The notes under the pieces: generated by a model | The model's database searches: none | What the model was told of the DNA's origin: nothing | Seen by the model: the letters and a program-made list of their open reading frames with translations, nothing else | From: JAIOTH01 sp964639335 | GTDB taxonomy: Bacteria > Patescibacteriota > Patescibacteriia > UBA1558 > S5-K13 | Direction: 5' to 3' | DNA: 47,975 bases | Assembly: GCA_964639335.1 (NCBI GenBank) | Contig: CAZXCJ010000003.1 | Coordinates: 1-47,975, forward strand | Program-made: the position numbers and the translations under genes | Shown here: positions 31,399-41,000 of the stretch, in pieces | How positions within the stretch are numbered: the stretch's first letter is position 1 | Layout: each line of letters opens with the position of its first letter

Positions 31399-31833
31399 AT
31401 GCCAAAAGATGGCGAGGGTTTTTCTTTGCCCTTAAAAATTATTATTACTGGTTTGTTGTTAATTATTGTTTTTATAGTTTTAATAATTTATTCTCGAGAG
31501 TTGAATCATAACAAACCCCAGACAATAGAGGAGCCAATTTTAAAAAACACAGCAGTAAATATTGATTATGAAAAATTAGAATCCGATTATCAGGACGCAT
31601 TATCAAGAATTTTAAATAATTTTATGGGCAACTTTGAAATTTTGAGAGACCAGATTTTAGATTTAAAAGTTACTAATAATTATCAAAAATTTCATTTAGA
31701 ATTAATTATTGCTTTAGATAATCTTATTTATAATCAAGACAGAGAATCCGCCAAAGAACAATTACAGAGCATTATGAACAATAATGAATGGATTAGCGGT
31801 CCATTAAGTAATATATTATCCAATTGGAATTAA
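31399..31833 (+). CDS. single-pass membrane protein, unknown
   Basis: 144 residues. One transmembrane helix (about 12-31), then a helical soluble domain of about 110 residues, likely extracytoplasmic. No family recognised. It is followed after 6 bp by a polytopic membrane protein gene, so the two probably form an operon. Confidence 0.75.
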   Translation: MPKDGEGFSLPLKIIITGLLLIIVFIVLIIYSRELNHNKPQTIEEPILKNTAVNIDYEKLESDYQDALSRILNNFMGNFEILRDQILDLKVTNNYQKFHLELIIALDNLIYNQDRESAKEQLQSIMNNNEWISGPLSNILSNWN

Positions 31834-31839
31834 TTTATT

Positions 31840-32592
31840 ATGATAATCTATAAAAGATTCTTAGGTTTTTTAATTAGTTTTTTAATAGCCTCATCTCTTA
31901 TATTTACTCATTACTATCCGGAGAAGATTTTATATTGTTTATTTTTTTCAATATTTTGTTTTTTGCTGTATTTTTTTACTATTAAAAATAGATTTGTTAA
32001 ATATCCTTTTTTATTTAAGTGTTTTTTAATAGTATTATTATTTTCTTTTTCTCTAGTGCTCTTTTTTATTGTTATTGATTCATTAATATTAAAGTATTTA
32101 TTGGCTGTAATTTTATTCATAGCCCTAGCAATAATATTTGATTCTCTTTTTAAAAAGCTTTATCAAAATAAAGATATTAATCATCCTTTAGTTGTTTATC
32201 TAGATCTTTTTTGTTTTTGGTTTATATCTTATTTTCTTTTTTATGCGGTAATATTTTTAAGATTGAATGTTTTGTGGACTGCTTTATTGTTTTTTATAGC
32301 AGTGATTATTCTGTTTTTCATTAGATTTTATTGGCAAAAAATAGATTTTAAGAAAAATATCGTCTATGTTATTATTGGCGCTTTCATATTGACAGAGCTT
32401 TATATTATTACTTCTTTTTTGCCGTTTAATTTTTATTCCAGTGTTTTTATCTTATGGGTTTGGTATTACTTGATTATTGATTTTTTTATTGATAAGATAA
32501 AGGATGAATTTGTCTGGAGCAGTAAGCGAAAGGTAGTATTTTTTGTTATTTTTTTGTTTATTGTGTATTTATTGAGCATTAGATTAAGGTAG
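31840..32592 (+). CDS. polytopic membrane protein, unknown
   Basis: 250 residues, extremely hydrophobic (Phe, Ile, Leu rich) with about seven or eight transmembrane helices and short charged loops. No motif identifies a transporter or enzyme. Close spacing suggests co-expression with 31399 and perhaps with the HtrA-like gene 57 bp downstream. Confidence 0.75.
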   Translation: MIIYKRFLGFLISFLIASSLIFTHYYPEKILYCLFFSIFCFLLYFFTIKNRFVKYPFLFKCFLIVLLFSFSLVLFFIVIDSLILKYLLAVILFIALAIIFDSLFKKLYQNKDINHPLVVYLDLFCFWFISYFLFYAVIFLRLNVLWTALLFFIAVIILFFIRFYWQKIDFKKNIVYVIIGAFILTELYIITSFLPFNFYSSVFILWVWYYLIIDFFIDKIKDEFVWSSKRKVVFFVIFLFIVYLLSIRLR

Positions 32593-32648
32593 TGTGGCGG
32601 GATAATAGTTTTATTTATTGCTGCTATTAATCTGATGTTATTAGATTT

Positions 32649-33743
32649 ATGAAAAAAAGAATATTTTTAATTAATTTATTGGTTGTTTTGGCTGTTTCTT
32701 TGTCGGCAGGATTTTTTATTTCTACTAAAATATATCATGATCAATGGCAAGGTATGATGAATGAACTTGTTAAAATCTCCGATAAACCAAGAATGAATAT
32801 TATAGAAACTGAAGTCAGCCCAGATTCTTTAGAGCAGTCATCCTTTTATAATTTAAATAATCAAGTTTGGCTGATAGCCGTTAAAAAGACAAGTTTAGCA
32901 AAAAATATAGATATTTTAAATAAGATTCATTTTGACCAGGATTTTATAGGTTATGCGGTAGTAGTTACCAATGATGGCTGGTTAATGAGCAAAAATGATA
33001 TCAAGGGCTTGAAAGATTTGGTTATTATAGATAATAAAAACATAATCTATGATGTAGAAGAAATTTTTGAAGATTCTATTTTGGGTATAACTTATTTAAA
33101 GATAAATCAAAATAGTTTACAGCCAATAGCTATTGGTGATTCGGATTTTTTGGAAATAGGGCAGTCAATATATTTAATTAAGCCAAATTTATATAACTAC
33201 CAAAATGAGATTATTTTAAATTCAATTAGAAATCTCCACTCTCGCTTTATTAAAAATAGACAAGATTTAATACATCAACCCAAAGATGTTGTGATTTATG
33301 GGCTTTTAAATGATTATTTAGAGCAGGAATTGCCAATTATTGATCCTAATGCTCATTTTGTGGGTTTTTCTGTTAATTTTGATAATCAGACTTACTTATT
33401 GCCCAGTAAGTATATTAGGTATTCTTTAAACCAGTTTTTTAATAAAAATGAAATTGTTTATCCTAGTTTGGGAATTAGTTATATAAATTTAAGTGAAGTA
33501 GTGATTGATGCTGATTATCCCAATAAAGGCGTTTTGGTTTATAAAATTTTAGATAAGAAAAGTGATTTTCAAGAAGGGGACATTATCACTGAAATCGGCA
33601 GTGATGAATTAAACGAAATTAATTCCCTAAATACTATTTTATTAGATTATGATATTGGTGATAATTTAGATATTAAATTATTAAGGAATGGTATTATAAA
33701 AGACACTAAATACATTATTAGGGCCCTTAATGAAACCTATTAG
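32649..33743 (+). CDS. HtrA-like trypsin-fold/PDZ protein, probably catalytically dead
   Basis: 364 residues with an N-terminal signal anchor (about 5-26). The middle follows the DegP/HtrA layout: GYAVVVTNDGWLMSKNDI stands where GSGFIxxxDGxILTNxHV is usual, DSILGITYLKIN where D-x-A-xLKI is usual, and PIAIGDSDFLEIGQSIYLI matches the HtrA pattern. The catalytic His is replaced and no G-N-S-G-G serine motif is seen. The C-terminal ~90 residues are a PDZ domain (GVLVYKILDKKSDFQEGDIITEIGSDELN). A binding or sensing role outside the membrane is more likely than proteolysis. Confidence 0.8.
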   Translation: MKKRIFLINLLVVLAVSLSAGFFISTKIYHDQWQGMMNELVKISDKPRMNIIETEVSPDSLEQSSFYNLNNQVWLIAVKKTSLAKNIDILNKIHFDQDFIGYAVVVTNDGWLMSKNDIKGLKDLVIIDNKNIIYDVEEIFEDSILGITYLKINQNSLQPIAIGDSDFLEIGQSIYLIKPNLYNYQNEIILNSIRNLHSRFIKNRQDLIHQPKDVVIYGLLNDYLEQELPIIDPNAHFVGFSVNFDNQTYLLPSKYIRYSLNQFFNKNEIVYPSLGISYINLSEVVIDADYPNKGVLVYKILDKKSDFQEGDIITEIGSDELNEINSLNTILLDYDIGDNLDIKLLRNGIIKDTKYIIRALNETY

Positions 33744-33861
33744 ATAAATAAATGATATAAAATTGTAAATTAATGGGAATGGGAATATATTATAAAAATT
33801 TAATAGAAATGTTTAAAGTAAACTATTATTTAATCCAGTTAGATAATGTCTTACGGGATTC

Positions 33862-33964
33862 ACCCCGTTAGATAAGATAAACAATTGATACAAAATTAAA
33901 TTAATGAGATTTATTATGAAAATTTATATAAGGAAATTTAAAAAAATAATTTATCTAACGGGGT
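33862..33964. repeat. ACCCC...GGGGT repeat, 103 bp, providing a start codon
   Basis: Arms ACCCCGTTAGATAA and TTATCTAACGGGGT. About 95 bp are identical, in reverse orientation, to 43393-43490. The final GGGGT plus G makes the GTG start of the sigma-factor gene. Confidence 0.9.
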
Positions 33965-34505
33965 GAATAGAAAACGCAGAGAAAAAATAATCCTTTTAAA
34001 GATTAAAGCGGGGCATACAAATGCCTTTGCTGAGCTTTATGATATGTATTTTAAACAGATTTATAGATATATTTATTTTAAGGTCCCTACTAAAGAAAAA
34101 GCCGAGGATTTGAGTAGTGAGGCGTTTTTAAAATCATGGGAGTATATTAATAAGCATAATAACATAGTCAAGAGTTTTCAGGCCTTTATTTATCAGGTGG
34201 CTAAAAATTTAATTGCTGATTTTTATAAGAAAAATAAAGAACTTCCTTTAGAATATGCAGAATCTACAGCAATAGAGGACCATTCTTTAGAGAAAAAAAT
34301 AGAAAATATCTCAGATTGGCAAGTTTTAGAGGGTTCTTTAAAAAAATTAGGTCAAATTAACCAAAAATGGCAGGAAGTGGTAGTTTTAAGGTATGTTGAG
34401 GATTTGTCTATTAAAGAAATAGCTAAAGTAATGAATGAATCTGGGGCCAATGTGAGGGTGCTTTTACACCGAGCCATGGAAAAACTTAAAGAATTAACTA
34501 ATTAA
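33963..34505 (+). CDS. RNA polymerase sigma factor, sigma-70/ECF type
   Basis: 180 residues. Region 2 (about 15-85): NAFAELYDMYFKQIYRYIYFKV...AEDLSSEAFLKSWEYI...FQAFIYQVAKNLIADFYKK. Region 4 (about 125-178): WQEVVVLRYVEDLSIKEIAKVMNESGANVRVLLHRAMEKLKEL. The only plausible start is GTG at 33963, formed by the edge of a hairpin repeat. The DUF5667 gene expected as its membrane partner lies 1.9 kb downstream, after an inserted stretch. Confidence 0.93.
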   Translation: MNRKRREKIILLKIKAGHTNAFAELYDMYFKQIYRYIYFKVPTKEKAEDLSSEAFLKSWEYINKHNNIVKSFQAFIYQVAKNLIADFYKKNKELPLEYAESTAIEDHSLEKKIENISDWQVLEGSLKKLGQINQKWQEVVVLRYVEDLSIKEIAKVMNESGANVRVLLHRAMEKLKELTN

Positions 34506-34529
34506 GACAAGAAAAAAGATTGTAATAGA

Positions 34530-34559
34530 TCCATTTATGAGTTAATAAATGGCTTTTTT
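34530..34559 (+). terminator. intrinsic terminator of the sigma gene
   Basis: CCATTTAT and ATAAATGG pair around GAGTTA and are followed by CTTTTTT. Confidence 0.8.
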
Positions 34560-34579
34560 GTTGATAAAGTAGGTATTTT

Positions 34580-34634
34580 TTATCCACAGGTCTGTTTTTT
34601 TTGGATAAGTTGGTTGTGGATAAGTAGTGGATAA
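34580..34634. promoter_or_regulatory. cluster of DnaA-box-like sites
   Basis: TTATCCACA (34580-34588), TTGGATAAG (34601), TGTGGATAA (34615-34623) and AGTGGATAA (34626-34634) lie within 55 bp, two of them perfect DnaA boxes. Similar words lie before mraZ (11828-11910). The cluster overlaps the 3' end of the minus-strand ORF. Confidence 0.5.
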
Positions 34635-35122
34635 GCTAAAATGAAAAACCGCCGGTTGTTTATTGGCGGTTTTTTGATAATTTTAATTTTTGAAGACATT
34701 ATATGCCCCTTAATGTCTTCAGAGGTTTTTAATCCTAATTTTTTGGCTGTTTGAGAGTCAAACCAAAATCCTATATGGTCACCAATTGGCTGATTTAGAA
34801 ATTTTGATTGTCGTTCTTCAAGTTCGTCCTTGGGGCGATAAGTGTGGTAATAATAAGCTGGAAATAGAATATTATCTATTTCAATAACTATTTCCTGTTC
34901 AATATCAATTTCAATAGGATTTTTGAGATATATGAGTATATACTGGTGCAAATTTTGAATGTCAACAATTTCAACCTCAATTTCAATTTGACTCTCAGCT
35001 TTTTCAATGTTTTCCTTGCAACAGAAGTAACCAAATGTTGCTAGAAAAACAATAATCAGAATAATAAGTAGAAGATTAACATTGAACCTTCTTGCTTTTT
35101 TAATACTATTAATTTTTAGCAT
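34580..35122 (-). CDS. membrane-anchored hypothetical protein
   Basis: 180 residues. A basic start, one transmembrane helix (about 14-33), then an exported domain with acidic beta-like segments (ESQIEIEVEIVDIQNLHQYILIYLKNP) and DHIGFWFDSQTAKKLGLKTSEDI. The Shine-Dalgarno is strong (AGGAGG). The last ~25 residues are encoded across an AACCGCC...GGCGGTT terminator hairpin and the DnaA-box cluster. This suggests that the original stop was lost by frameshift. No family recognised. Confidence 0.7.
   Translation of the reverse strand: MLKINSIKKARRFNVNLLLIILIIVFLATFGYFCCKENIEKAESQIEIEVEIVDIQNLHQYILIYLKNPIEIDIEQEIVIEIDNILFPAYYYHTYRPKDELEERQSKFLNQPIGDHIGFWFDSQTAKKLGLKTSEDIKGHIMSSKIKIIKKPPINNRRFFILAYPLLIHNQLIQKKQTCG
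34644..34675. terminator. terminator hairpin inside the minus-strand ORF end
   Basis: AACCGCC (34647-34653) and GGCGGTT (34665-34671) with A's on one side and T's on the other. It would end the minus-strand gene before its stop codon. Confidence 0.7.
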
Positions 35123-35783
35123 TTCTGCCTCCTGATTTTTGGTTTTATTAATTTATTGACTTTAATGTATTTTTTTATTTTTGTCAAGTAGTTCGACCCG
35201 ACGGGTCGAAATTCGCTTGACATTTTTAATCAATTAACTAATATGTGAGTAAAGGGTCGCAAATTTAATCATTAAGCGATCTTTTTTTTTACCCCTTTTA
35301 TAATAATACCCCCTCTGGTCTTTCAGACCCTCTCCCCTCCTCCCCTTGATAAGGGGAGGTGCCCGCAGGGCGGAGGGGTAAAGGGATGGGGGAGAATTAA
35401 AGAGGGGGTAAAAAAATAAAAGTGTAATTTATATTTCTAAATAATTTTAATTATAAATAAGTATAAACATCACCACCCCTTTCCATCCTCCGACCTGTCC
35501 CCTGAAGCTTTCCTGACCTCCGAAGCTTCAGCGAAGGAGGTAGCGAAAGGGGGAGTAGAAGTTCTACTTCTACGGAGGACGGGCACTTCCCCTCCTCAGC
35601 CCTTAATTTTTATTTTTATAGCATAATTTTACCTAAGACATAATTAAGAACAAATGCACCACCCCTCCTGCCTGCCGAAGCCTCGGCGCAGGCAGGCAAT
35701 CCCCTCCTTATCAAGGAGGGGAAGCAAAGGGGAGGTGAACCCCGTTAACAACTTCATTGCTTTACGGGGTGAATTAAATTTAT
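35123..35783. other. 661-bp non-coding, repeat-filled spacer
   Basis: No gene seen. It contains palindrome TTCGACCCGACGGGTCGAA (35192-35210), CCTCCCCTTGATAAGGGGAGG with GGAGGGG words (35319-35405), the 24-bp CCTCC...GGAGG unit at 35517-35540 shared with the dnaK coding tail, CCTGCCTGCC...GGCAGGCA (35668-35697), CCCCTCCTTATCAAGGAGGGG (35701-35721) and an ACCCCGT...ACGGGGT hairpin (35739-35770). Confidence 0.75.
35739..35770. repeat. short ACCCCGT...ACGGGGT hairpin repeat
   Basis: A 32-bp, 7-bp-stem relative of the dispersed family, directly before the DUF559 gene (ATG at 35784). Confidence 0.65.
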
Positions 35784-36152
35784 ATGAGAATAAATAATCT
35801 AGCAAAATATAAGGGCAGAAGAAGAAAATTACGCAATAATATGACTCCAGCAGAAATTAAACTTTGGTGCATATTAAAAGGTAAAGATTTTACTAATTAC
35901 AAATTCAGACGACAGCACGGTATTGGACCATATATTGTAGATTTCTACTGTCCACAATTACGATTAATTATTGAATTAGACGGTAGTCAGCATTTAGAAC
36001 CAAAAAGCATAGTATATGACAAAAAGAGAACTCAATATTTTAATTCTCTAAATATTAAAGTCATTAGATTTTTAAATAATGAGATCTTAGGAAATATAGC
36101 AGGTGTAATTATGAAAATAGAAGATGATATTAAAACAATGAATGATGAATAG
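35784..36152 (+). CDS. DUF559 endonuclease-like protein
   Basis: 122 residues of the DUF559/Vsr-like fold: RRRKLRNNMTPAEIKLWCILKGKDF, FRRQHGIGPYIVDFYCPQLRLIIELDGSQH with the E-L-D-G active-site-like motif, and KVIRFLNNEILGNIAGVIMKIEDDI. Unlike the copy at 20900 it is intact, and it shows what the interrupted one lost. Its cellular role is unknown. It lies in the segment between the sigma and DUF5667 genes. Confidence 0.9.
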   Translation: MRINNLAKYKGRRRKLRNNMTPAEIKLWCILKGKDFTNYKFRRQHGIGPYIVDFYCPQLRLIIELDGSQHLEPKSIVYDKKRTQYFNSLNIKVIRFLNNEILGNIAGVIMKIEDDIKTMNDE

Positions 36153-36285
36153 ATTCATATAAAAGAATTGGAAGATATGGAATATGAATTTTAGCCACCC
36201 CGAGGGTCGGTCTTAAATTAATTTTGACACATTCTTTATTTTATGGCGTTATTTGAATTCATAAGAAATAAAAGAAATAAAAACC

Positions 36286-36314
36286 TTGACTTTTGGCTTG
36301 AATAAGCATAATAT
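36286..36314 (+). promoter_or_regulatory. probable promoter of the DUF5667 gene
   Basis: TTGACT (36286-36291), a 17-bp spacer and TAATAT (36309-36314), 104 bp before the ATG. The leader holds a TCCTGAAATAAATTCAGGA hairpin (about 36357-36375), the reverse complement of the one at 24066. Confidence 0.6.
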
Positions 36315-36417
36315 ATTTGTAACATTTTGTTGTTTTATTCGTCATATTTAACGTATTCCTGAAATAAATTCAGGATGACAAAAATAAATTAAATTTATTT
36401 ATATAAGCTAGGCAACA

Positions 36418-37560
36418 ATGAAAGATTTAAATAAAAAATTAGCACAATTTAGAGAAATAGAGCCAGACGAAAAGTATTGGCATGTCAGTCGTTCAATTTT
36501 AATGAATACAATTGAAGTTACTACTAATAACACACAAGGACAACATTTTGGGAAATCCTTGTTTTTTAATATAAACATGTTTTTTAGATATACTATGCCT
36601 AGTTTTAAAATGGCTACTGTTAGCTTGGTTGTTATTGCTACAATTTTAACTACTGGATTTGGCGCTCAGGCCGCAATGCCGGGCAATCCTTTATATTATG
36701 TAAAAAAGGGAATGGAAAAAATGGAATTAGTTTTAGTTAAAGAAGGAAGTATTGAAGAAACCAATATCAGAATCAAACATGCTTCCAAAAGATTAGCAGA
36801 AATAAATTATTTATTAGAAAAGGATTCAGAAGATAAAAATATTGGCAAAGTTAGTGAAGACATGACTAATAATTTAAATACAGTTAAAGACAATTTTAAA
36901 AACATTTCGAAAATCGCAAACAAAGAAAAAGTTGTGGAATTAGCCAAGTTAATAGATCAAAATTCACTAAATACTTCTAAAACCCTGAGAATAAGTTCAG
37001 TAGAGATAATGGATGAAAAAACCAATCAAGCCATTAATGATGTTATGAAAATCAATACAGAATTGGGAATCAAGGCATTAGAAGTAATGTTAAGTGAGGA
37101 AGAATTAGGTGAAACCGAACAAAAATTAATTAATGAAAGTATTCAAAATAAAATAGAACTTTTACAGGATAATATAGTTCAGCAAGATAAAAATATTACT
37201 GAAGCCAGAGAAGGTTTAATAAATGTTGATTTAATATCTGGAATTGATGAGGTTGATGAGGTTAATATAGAAGAAGAAGATTTAATTGAAAATACCACCA
37301 GCACAATACCAAGCGAAGGAATAATTGAATTTAATATCAATAGAATAGTTCCGGACTCAGAACAAGTAACAATTTATTTAGAAGAGGCCAGAAAATTAGC
37401 AGCAGAGGGCAGATATGAAGAGGCCTTAATTGAGATAGAAAAAGTCCAATTAGAATTAGATTTAATGAGTAAGCTGGACGATGTTTTAAAAGAAAAAGTT
37501 GAGAAAATGAAAGCAGAGATTGAAGCGGTTAAATCTGCTACAGAACAAGTCATAGAATAG
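36418..37560 (+). CDS. DUF5667 membrane protein, likely partner of the sigma factor
   Basis: 380 residues. A cytoplasmic N-terminus of about 60 residues with W/R-rich helix (REIEPDEKYWHVSRSIL), one transmembrane helix (about 64-84), then the DUF5667 signature AAMPGNPLYYVKKGMEKMELVLVKEGS, and helical, Glu/Lys-rich coiled segments to the end. In many CPR and actinobacterial genomes DUF5667 genes sit next to ECF sigma factors and are thought to act as anti-sigma-like proteins. Here they are separated by about 1.9 kb. Confidence 0.85.
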   Translation: MKDLNKKLAQFREIEPDEKYWHVSRSILMNTIEVTTNNTQGQHFGKSLFFNINMFFRYTMPSFKMATVSLVVIATILTTGFGAQAAMPGNPLYYVKKGMEKMELVLVKEGSIEETNIRIKHASKRLAEINYLLEKDSEDKNIGKVSEDMTNNLNTVKDNFKNISKIANKEKVVELAKLIDQNSLNTSKTLRISSVEIMDEKTNQAINDVMKINTELGIKALEVMLSEEELGETEQKLINESIQNKIELLQDNIVQQDKNITEAREGLINVDLISGIDEVDEVNIEEEDLIENTTSTIPSEGIIEFNINRIVPDSEQVTIYLEEARKLAAEGRYEEALIEIEKVQLELDLMSKLDDVLKEKVEKMKAEIEAVKSATEQVIE

Positions 37561-37582
37561 TATAATGCTAATCAACGAATTT

Positions 37583-37623
37583 ACCCTGTTAAATAATATT
37601 TTGAAAAAATAATTTAACAGGGT
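37583..37623. repeat. ACCC...GGGT hairpin repeat
   Basis: A 41-bp unit identical to 237-277, in a spacer with similar TATACTAAT/GCCAATATACGAAT phrases on both sides. Confidence 0.9.
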
Positions 37624-37691
37624 GTATACTAATTATACTAATGAATGGGTTTTTGCCAATATACGAATGATACTAATAAAATATTTGTATT

Positions 37692-37742
37692 ATCCCGCCT
37701 CTATTATAGATATAATTGTTGCGGGATCCCGCTTCGCGGGAT
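37692..37742. repeat. TCCCGCC...GCGGGA element, reverse and core-less
   Basis: The reverse complement of the outer frame of 11562-11650 and 30042-30169 (CCTCTATTATA...TATAATTGTTG, GGGATCCCGCTTCGCGGGA), without the GCCTGCC core. Confidence 0.8.
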
Positions 37743-38019
37743 TAGTAACATTTGTATATTAGTAAAGTAATTAACTAAACCTCATTTTAAGAGGTGGTTA
37801 TATAAGTTCATTATTGTGTGATTGACAACCTAATTATTGCCCATTGAGCTTAAACAAGTAGAAAGATCGATGTCATTTGTATCATGAACTTGAATGAAAT
37901 AAATAGTTCATGATAAGGCAACTGGTTTAAGAATTCAATGTTTAGAATGGGAAAACCATTTGGTAGTAATTCAGGCCAATCAAAAGCAATTTTGAACTAT
38001 TAAAAAGGAAAAATTAATT
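37743..38019 (+). promoter_or_regulatory. long 5' leader of the surface-protein gene
   Basis: The leader contains an ACCTC...GAGGT hairpin (37780-37795), a TTGACA at 37823 without a good -10, and a 10-bp hairpin ATCATGAACT (37881-37890)/AGTTCATGAT (37905-37914). AAAAGGAAAAA lies before the ATG. A stable structured leader is common for abundant surface proteins. A single promoter could not be fixed. Confidence 0.5.
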
Positions 38020-41000
38020 ATGTTAAAAAAATTATTCGTATTCACAGTCGTGTTTGCCATGACGGCAATGACAATGCCAGCAGTGAAGGTAGAGGCTGAG
38101 GATTTTGCAGCTGGGGACTTGATTAAGAGTTCTGCCAGCAGTGCCGTTTATTATTACGACGGTACCGAATTATTGGTATTCCCTCATGAAAAAATGTATT
38201 TTACCTATTATCCAGATTGGAGCGGGGTCCAAACAATTTCTGCAGATGATTTAGCAGGCCTTCCATTTAATGGAAAACACGTTACAGTAAGACCTGGAAC
38301 AGTTCTTATTAAAGTTCCAGATTTTGCTTCTGTATATGCCGTAGAACCAGGTGGTGTTTTAAGACACGTAGCAGATGAAGCTACAGCTGTTACCCTTTGG
38401 GGTGATGCTTGGGCATCAATAGTTATTGATATTGGAAGTTCATTTTTTAGCGCTTATGATAACACAGACGCTATGGACAACCCAGTAGTTGCAACTGCTC
38501 ATCCAGTAGGTTCTTTAATTAGATATACAGATTCTGATGACATCTATTATATTGATGTCGCAGTACAAAAGAGATTAGTAACTGAAGATGGATTTACAGC
38601 TAACTTTTTCAACGAAGATTATGTAGTTGAAAATGTTGCTGATACCATTACTTATACTGATGGTACTTCTGTTACAGTAGTTGAAGCTGATTTATTCCCA
38701 ATTGCTGAAGGCGTAGTAGTTCCTCCAGTTACTGGTGGTGATTTAAGTATTGCTTTATCAGTAAATACTCCTGCTTCAGGAACTATACCATCTGGTACAG
38801 TTGTTGATTTCTTGAAATTTAATTTAACAGCAGGTGATGCTAATGTAGGTATGAATTCATTAGTTGTTTCACTTACTGGTCTTGGTGATGCTCAATATGT
38901 TAATGAAGTAACTATCTATGTTGCTGGTGTAAAAGTAGGAACTACTAGAGATATGAGTATAAGTAACAGAAATGCTACTTTTAACTTTTCTACCCCCATT
39001 GAAATTTTAGCATCTACCTCTAAAGAAGTTACTGTTAAAGCTAAAATTGAAACTCTTCAAACGGGTTATTTTGCTTTAGTTATCAATTCTGCTTCTGATA
39101 TATTGGTAGATGGTGGTTCTGTAACAGGAACTTTCCCAATTACTGGTAGTACTATGAATGCAGTAACTGGTGTAACTTTAGGAGAATTAACTTTTGATGC
39201 AGAAGATAATGATACAAGTGCTCAGGTTGGTGAAGATGAGGTTAATTTAGTTGAATTTACTGTTGCCGCAGATAATGAAGAAGATATTTCTTTCCAAGGT
39301 TTGACTCTAAAGAACAGTGGAACTATTCGTGGTAGTGAAATGGGTGAAATGGCTCTTTATTATGATGATGTAGTAATTGCTACTGCTCAATTAAACGATG
39401 ATAAATATGTCAGTTTTGCTTTTGATCCTATTCTAATTGAAAAAGGACAAACAGAAGATTTTAAAGTTCTTGGTGATTTTGATGGTGGAGCTACTGGTGA
39501 TACTATGATTCTTTATATTAAAGATGACGTAGATGTTGTTGCCTATGGTGCTACTTATGGTTATCAAACAAGTGTTGCTAAAACAGCTATGGATAATGAT
39601 GCTGGTGATTCAACAACTATTACTTTAACAGCAGGTGATTTAGTAATTAATTTTGATAAAACAGCTGTTCCAGCTGCTAATATTAAAAAAGATACTACTG
39701 ATGTTGTTTTAGGTCGATTAGAAATGACTGCTAATGCAGAAACAGTTAGAATTACAGCATTAACATTCACATCTTCTGGTACCGCTGTTAGTTCTGATGA
39801 TTTAGAAGAATTTGAATTAGTAGATCTAGCTACTGGTGGTATTACAGATTTATCTGCAGCTCATGCCGGTAATACTTATACTTTAACAACTACTGAAGAA
39901 ATCTTGATTAATCAAGGTGAAACCAAAACTTGGGATGTTAGAGTTAATGTAACTGCTACTGCTGAAACTGATGATAAATATAACGTAACATTGGCTTCAG
40001 GTGGTATTACTGCTGAAGGTGAAACTTCAGGTTCTACTGTAAGTGATATAACTCCTTCTAGCATTACATCTAAGGATATGACTGTGGTTGTTGCTGATTT
40101 AACTCACGCAGTTAAAACATTAAACGCTGTTACTACAATTGCTGGTGGAAGTGATATTTCAGCTTACAAAGCTACTTTGAAAGCTTCTACAGCTTCTGCT
40201 ATTACTGTTAAAAAAGTAATATTCGAAGATGATAATGCTTCTACAGCTTCAACATTCAACAATGATGATATTACATCAGTTGATTTAGTAATTGATGGCA
40301 ATGTTGTTAAGACTCTATCAGGAACTAAAATTGTTGAAAGTTCTACTGAGAACAAAATTACATTTGATGGATTTACATATGTAGTTCCAGCCGGAGCAAC
40401 ACATGAAATGTATCTAAAATTAAATTTTGCTTCTACTATTACTAAGGGTACTTCTACTAATGATTTTGCTCTTAATGTTTTAGCTACTACTGGTATTACT
40501 GCTAAAGATGAAGATAGTAAAACGGTTGCTGTAACTGAAGATACAGCTGCTGGACCAACAATTACTGTTAATAATAACGGTTACTTGGATGTCTGGGTAC
40601 ATTCTGATGATGTTAATACTCCAGGAGCTGCTTATGTAATTGCTGGTGAAACTTCAGATCCTATGGGCGTTCTTAAATTTGACGCTCAATATGAAGATGT
40701 TAAAGTAACTAAATTAGCTTTAGTTAATCAAAACATAGACAATGTTAATAACATTGCCAAAGTTGAATTAATGAATAAAGCTACTTCAGAAATTGTAGCT
40801 GAATCAACAGATATTACTTTAGTTGATTCTGGTGATCTTGATGGTGCTTATGCTACTGGTACTTTTACTATGGCAGATTTAGCTTGTGTTGCTGATGAAA
40901 CTACTACAACAACTATTAATGGTGTTGATGTAGCTTATAAATCACTTACTGCTGATTGTAATGGAACTGATGGTGAGGATACTATTGCAATATTAGCAAA

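Noticed and set aside
34580..34634. Replication origin
   Set aside because: DnaA-like boxes are present, but there is no dnaA/dnaN neighbour, no AT-rich unwinding block of typical form, and GC skew cannot be computed here.
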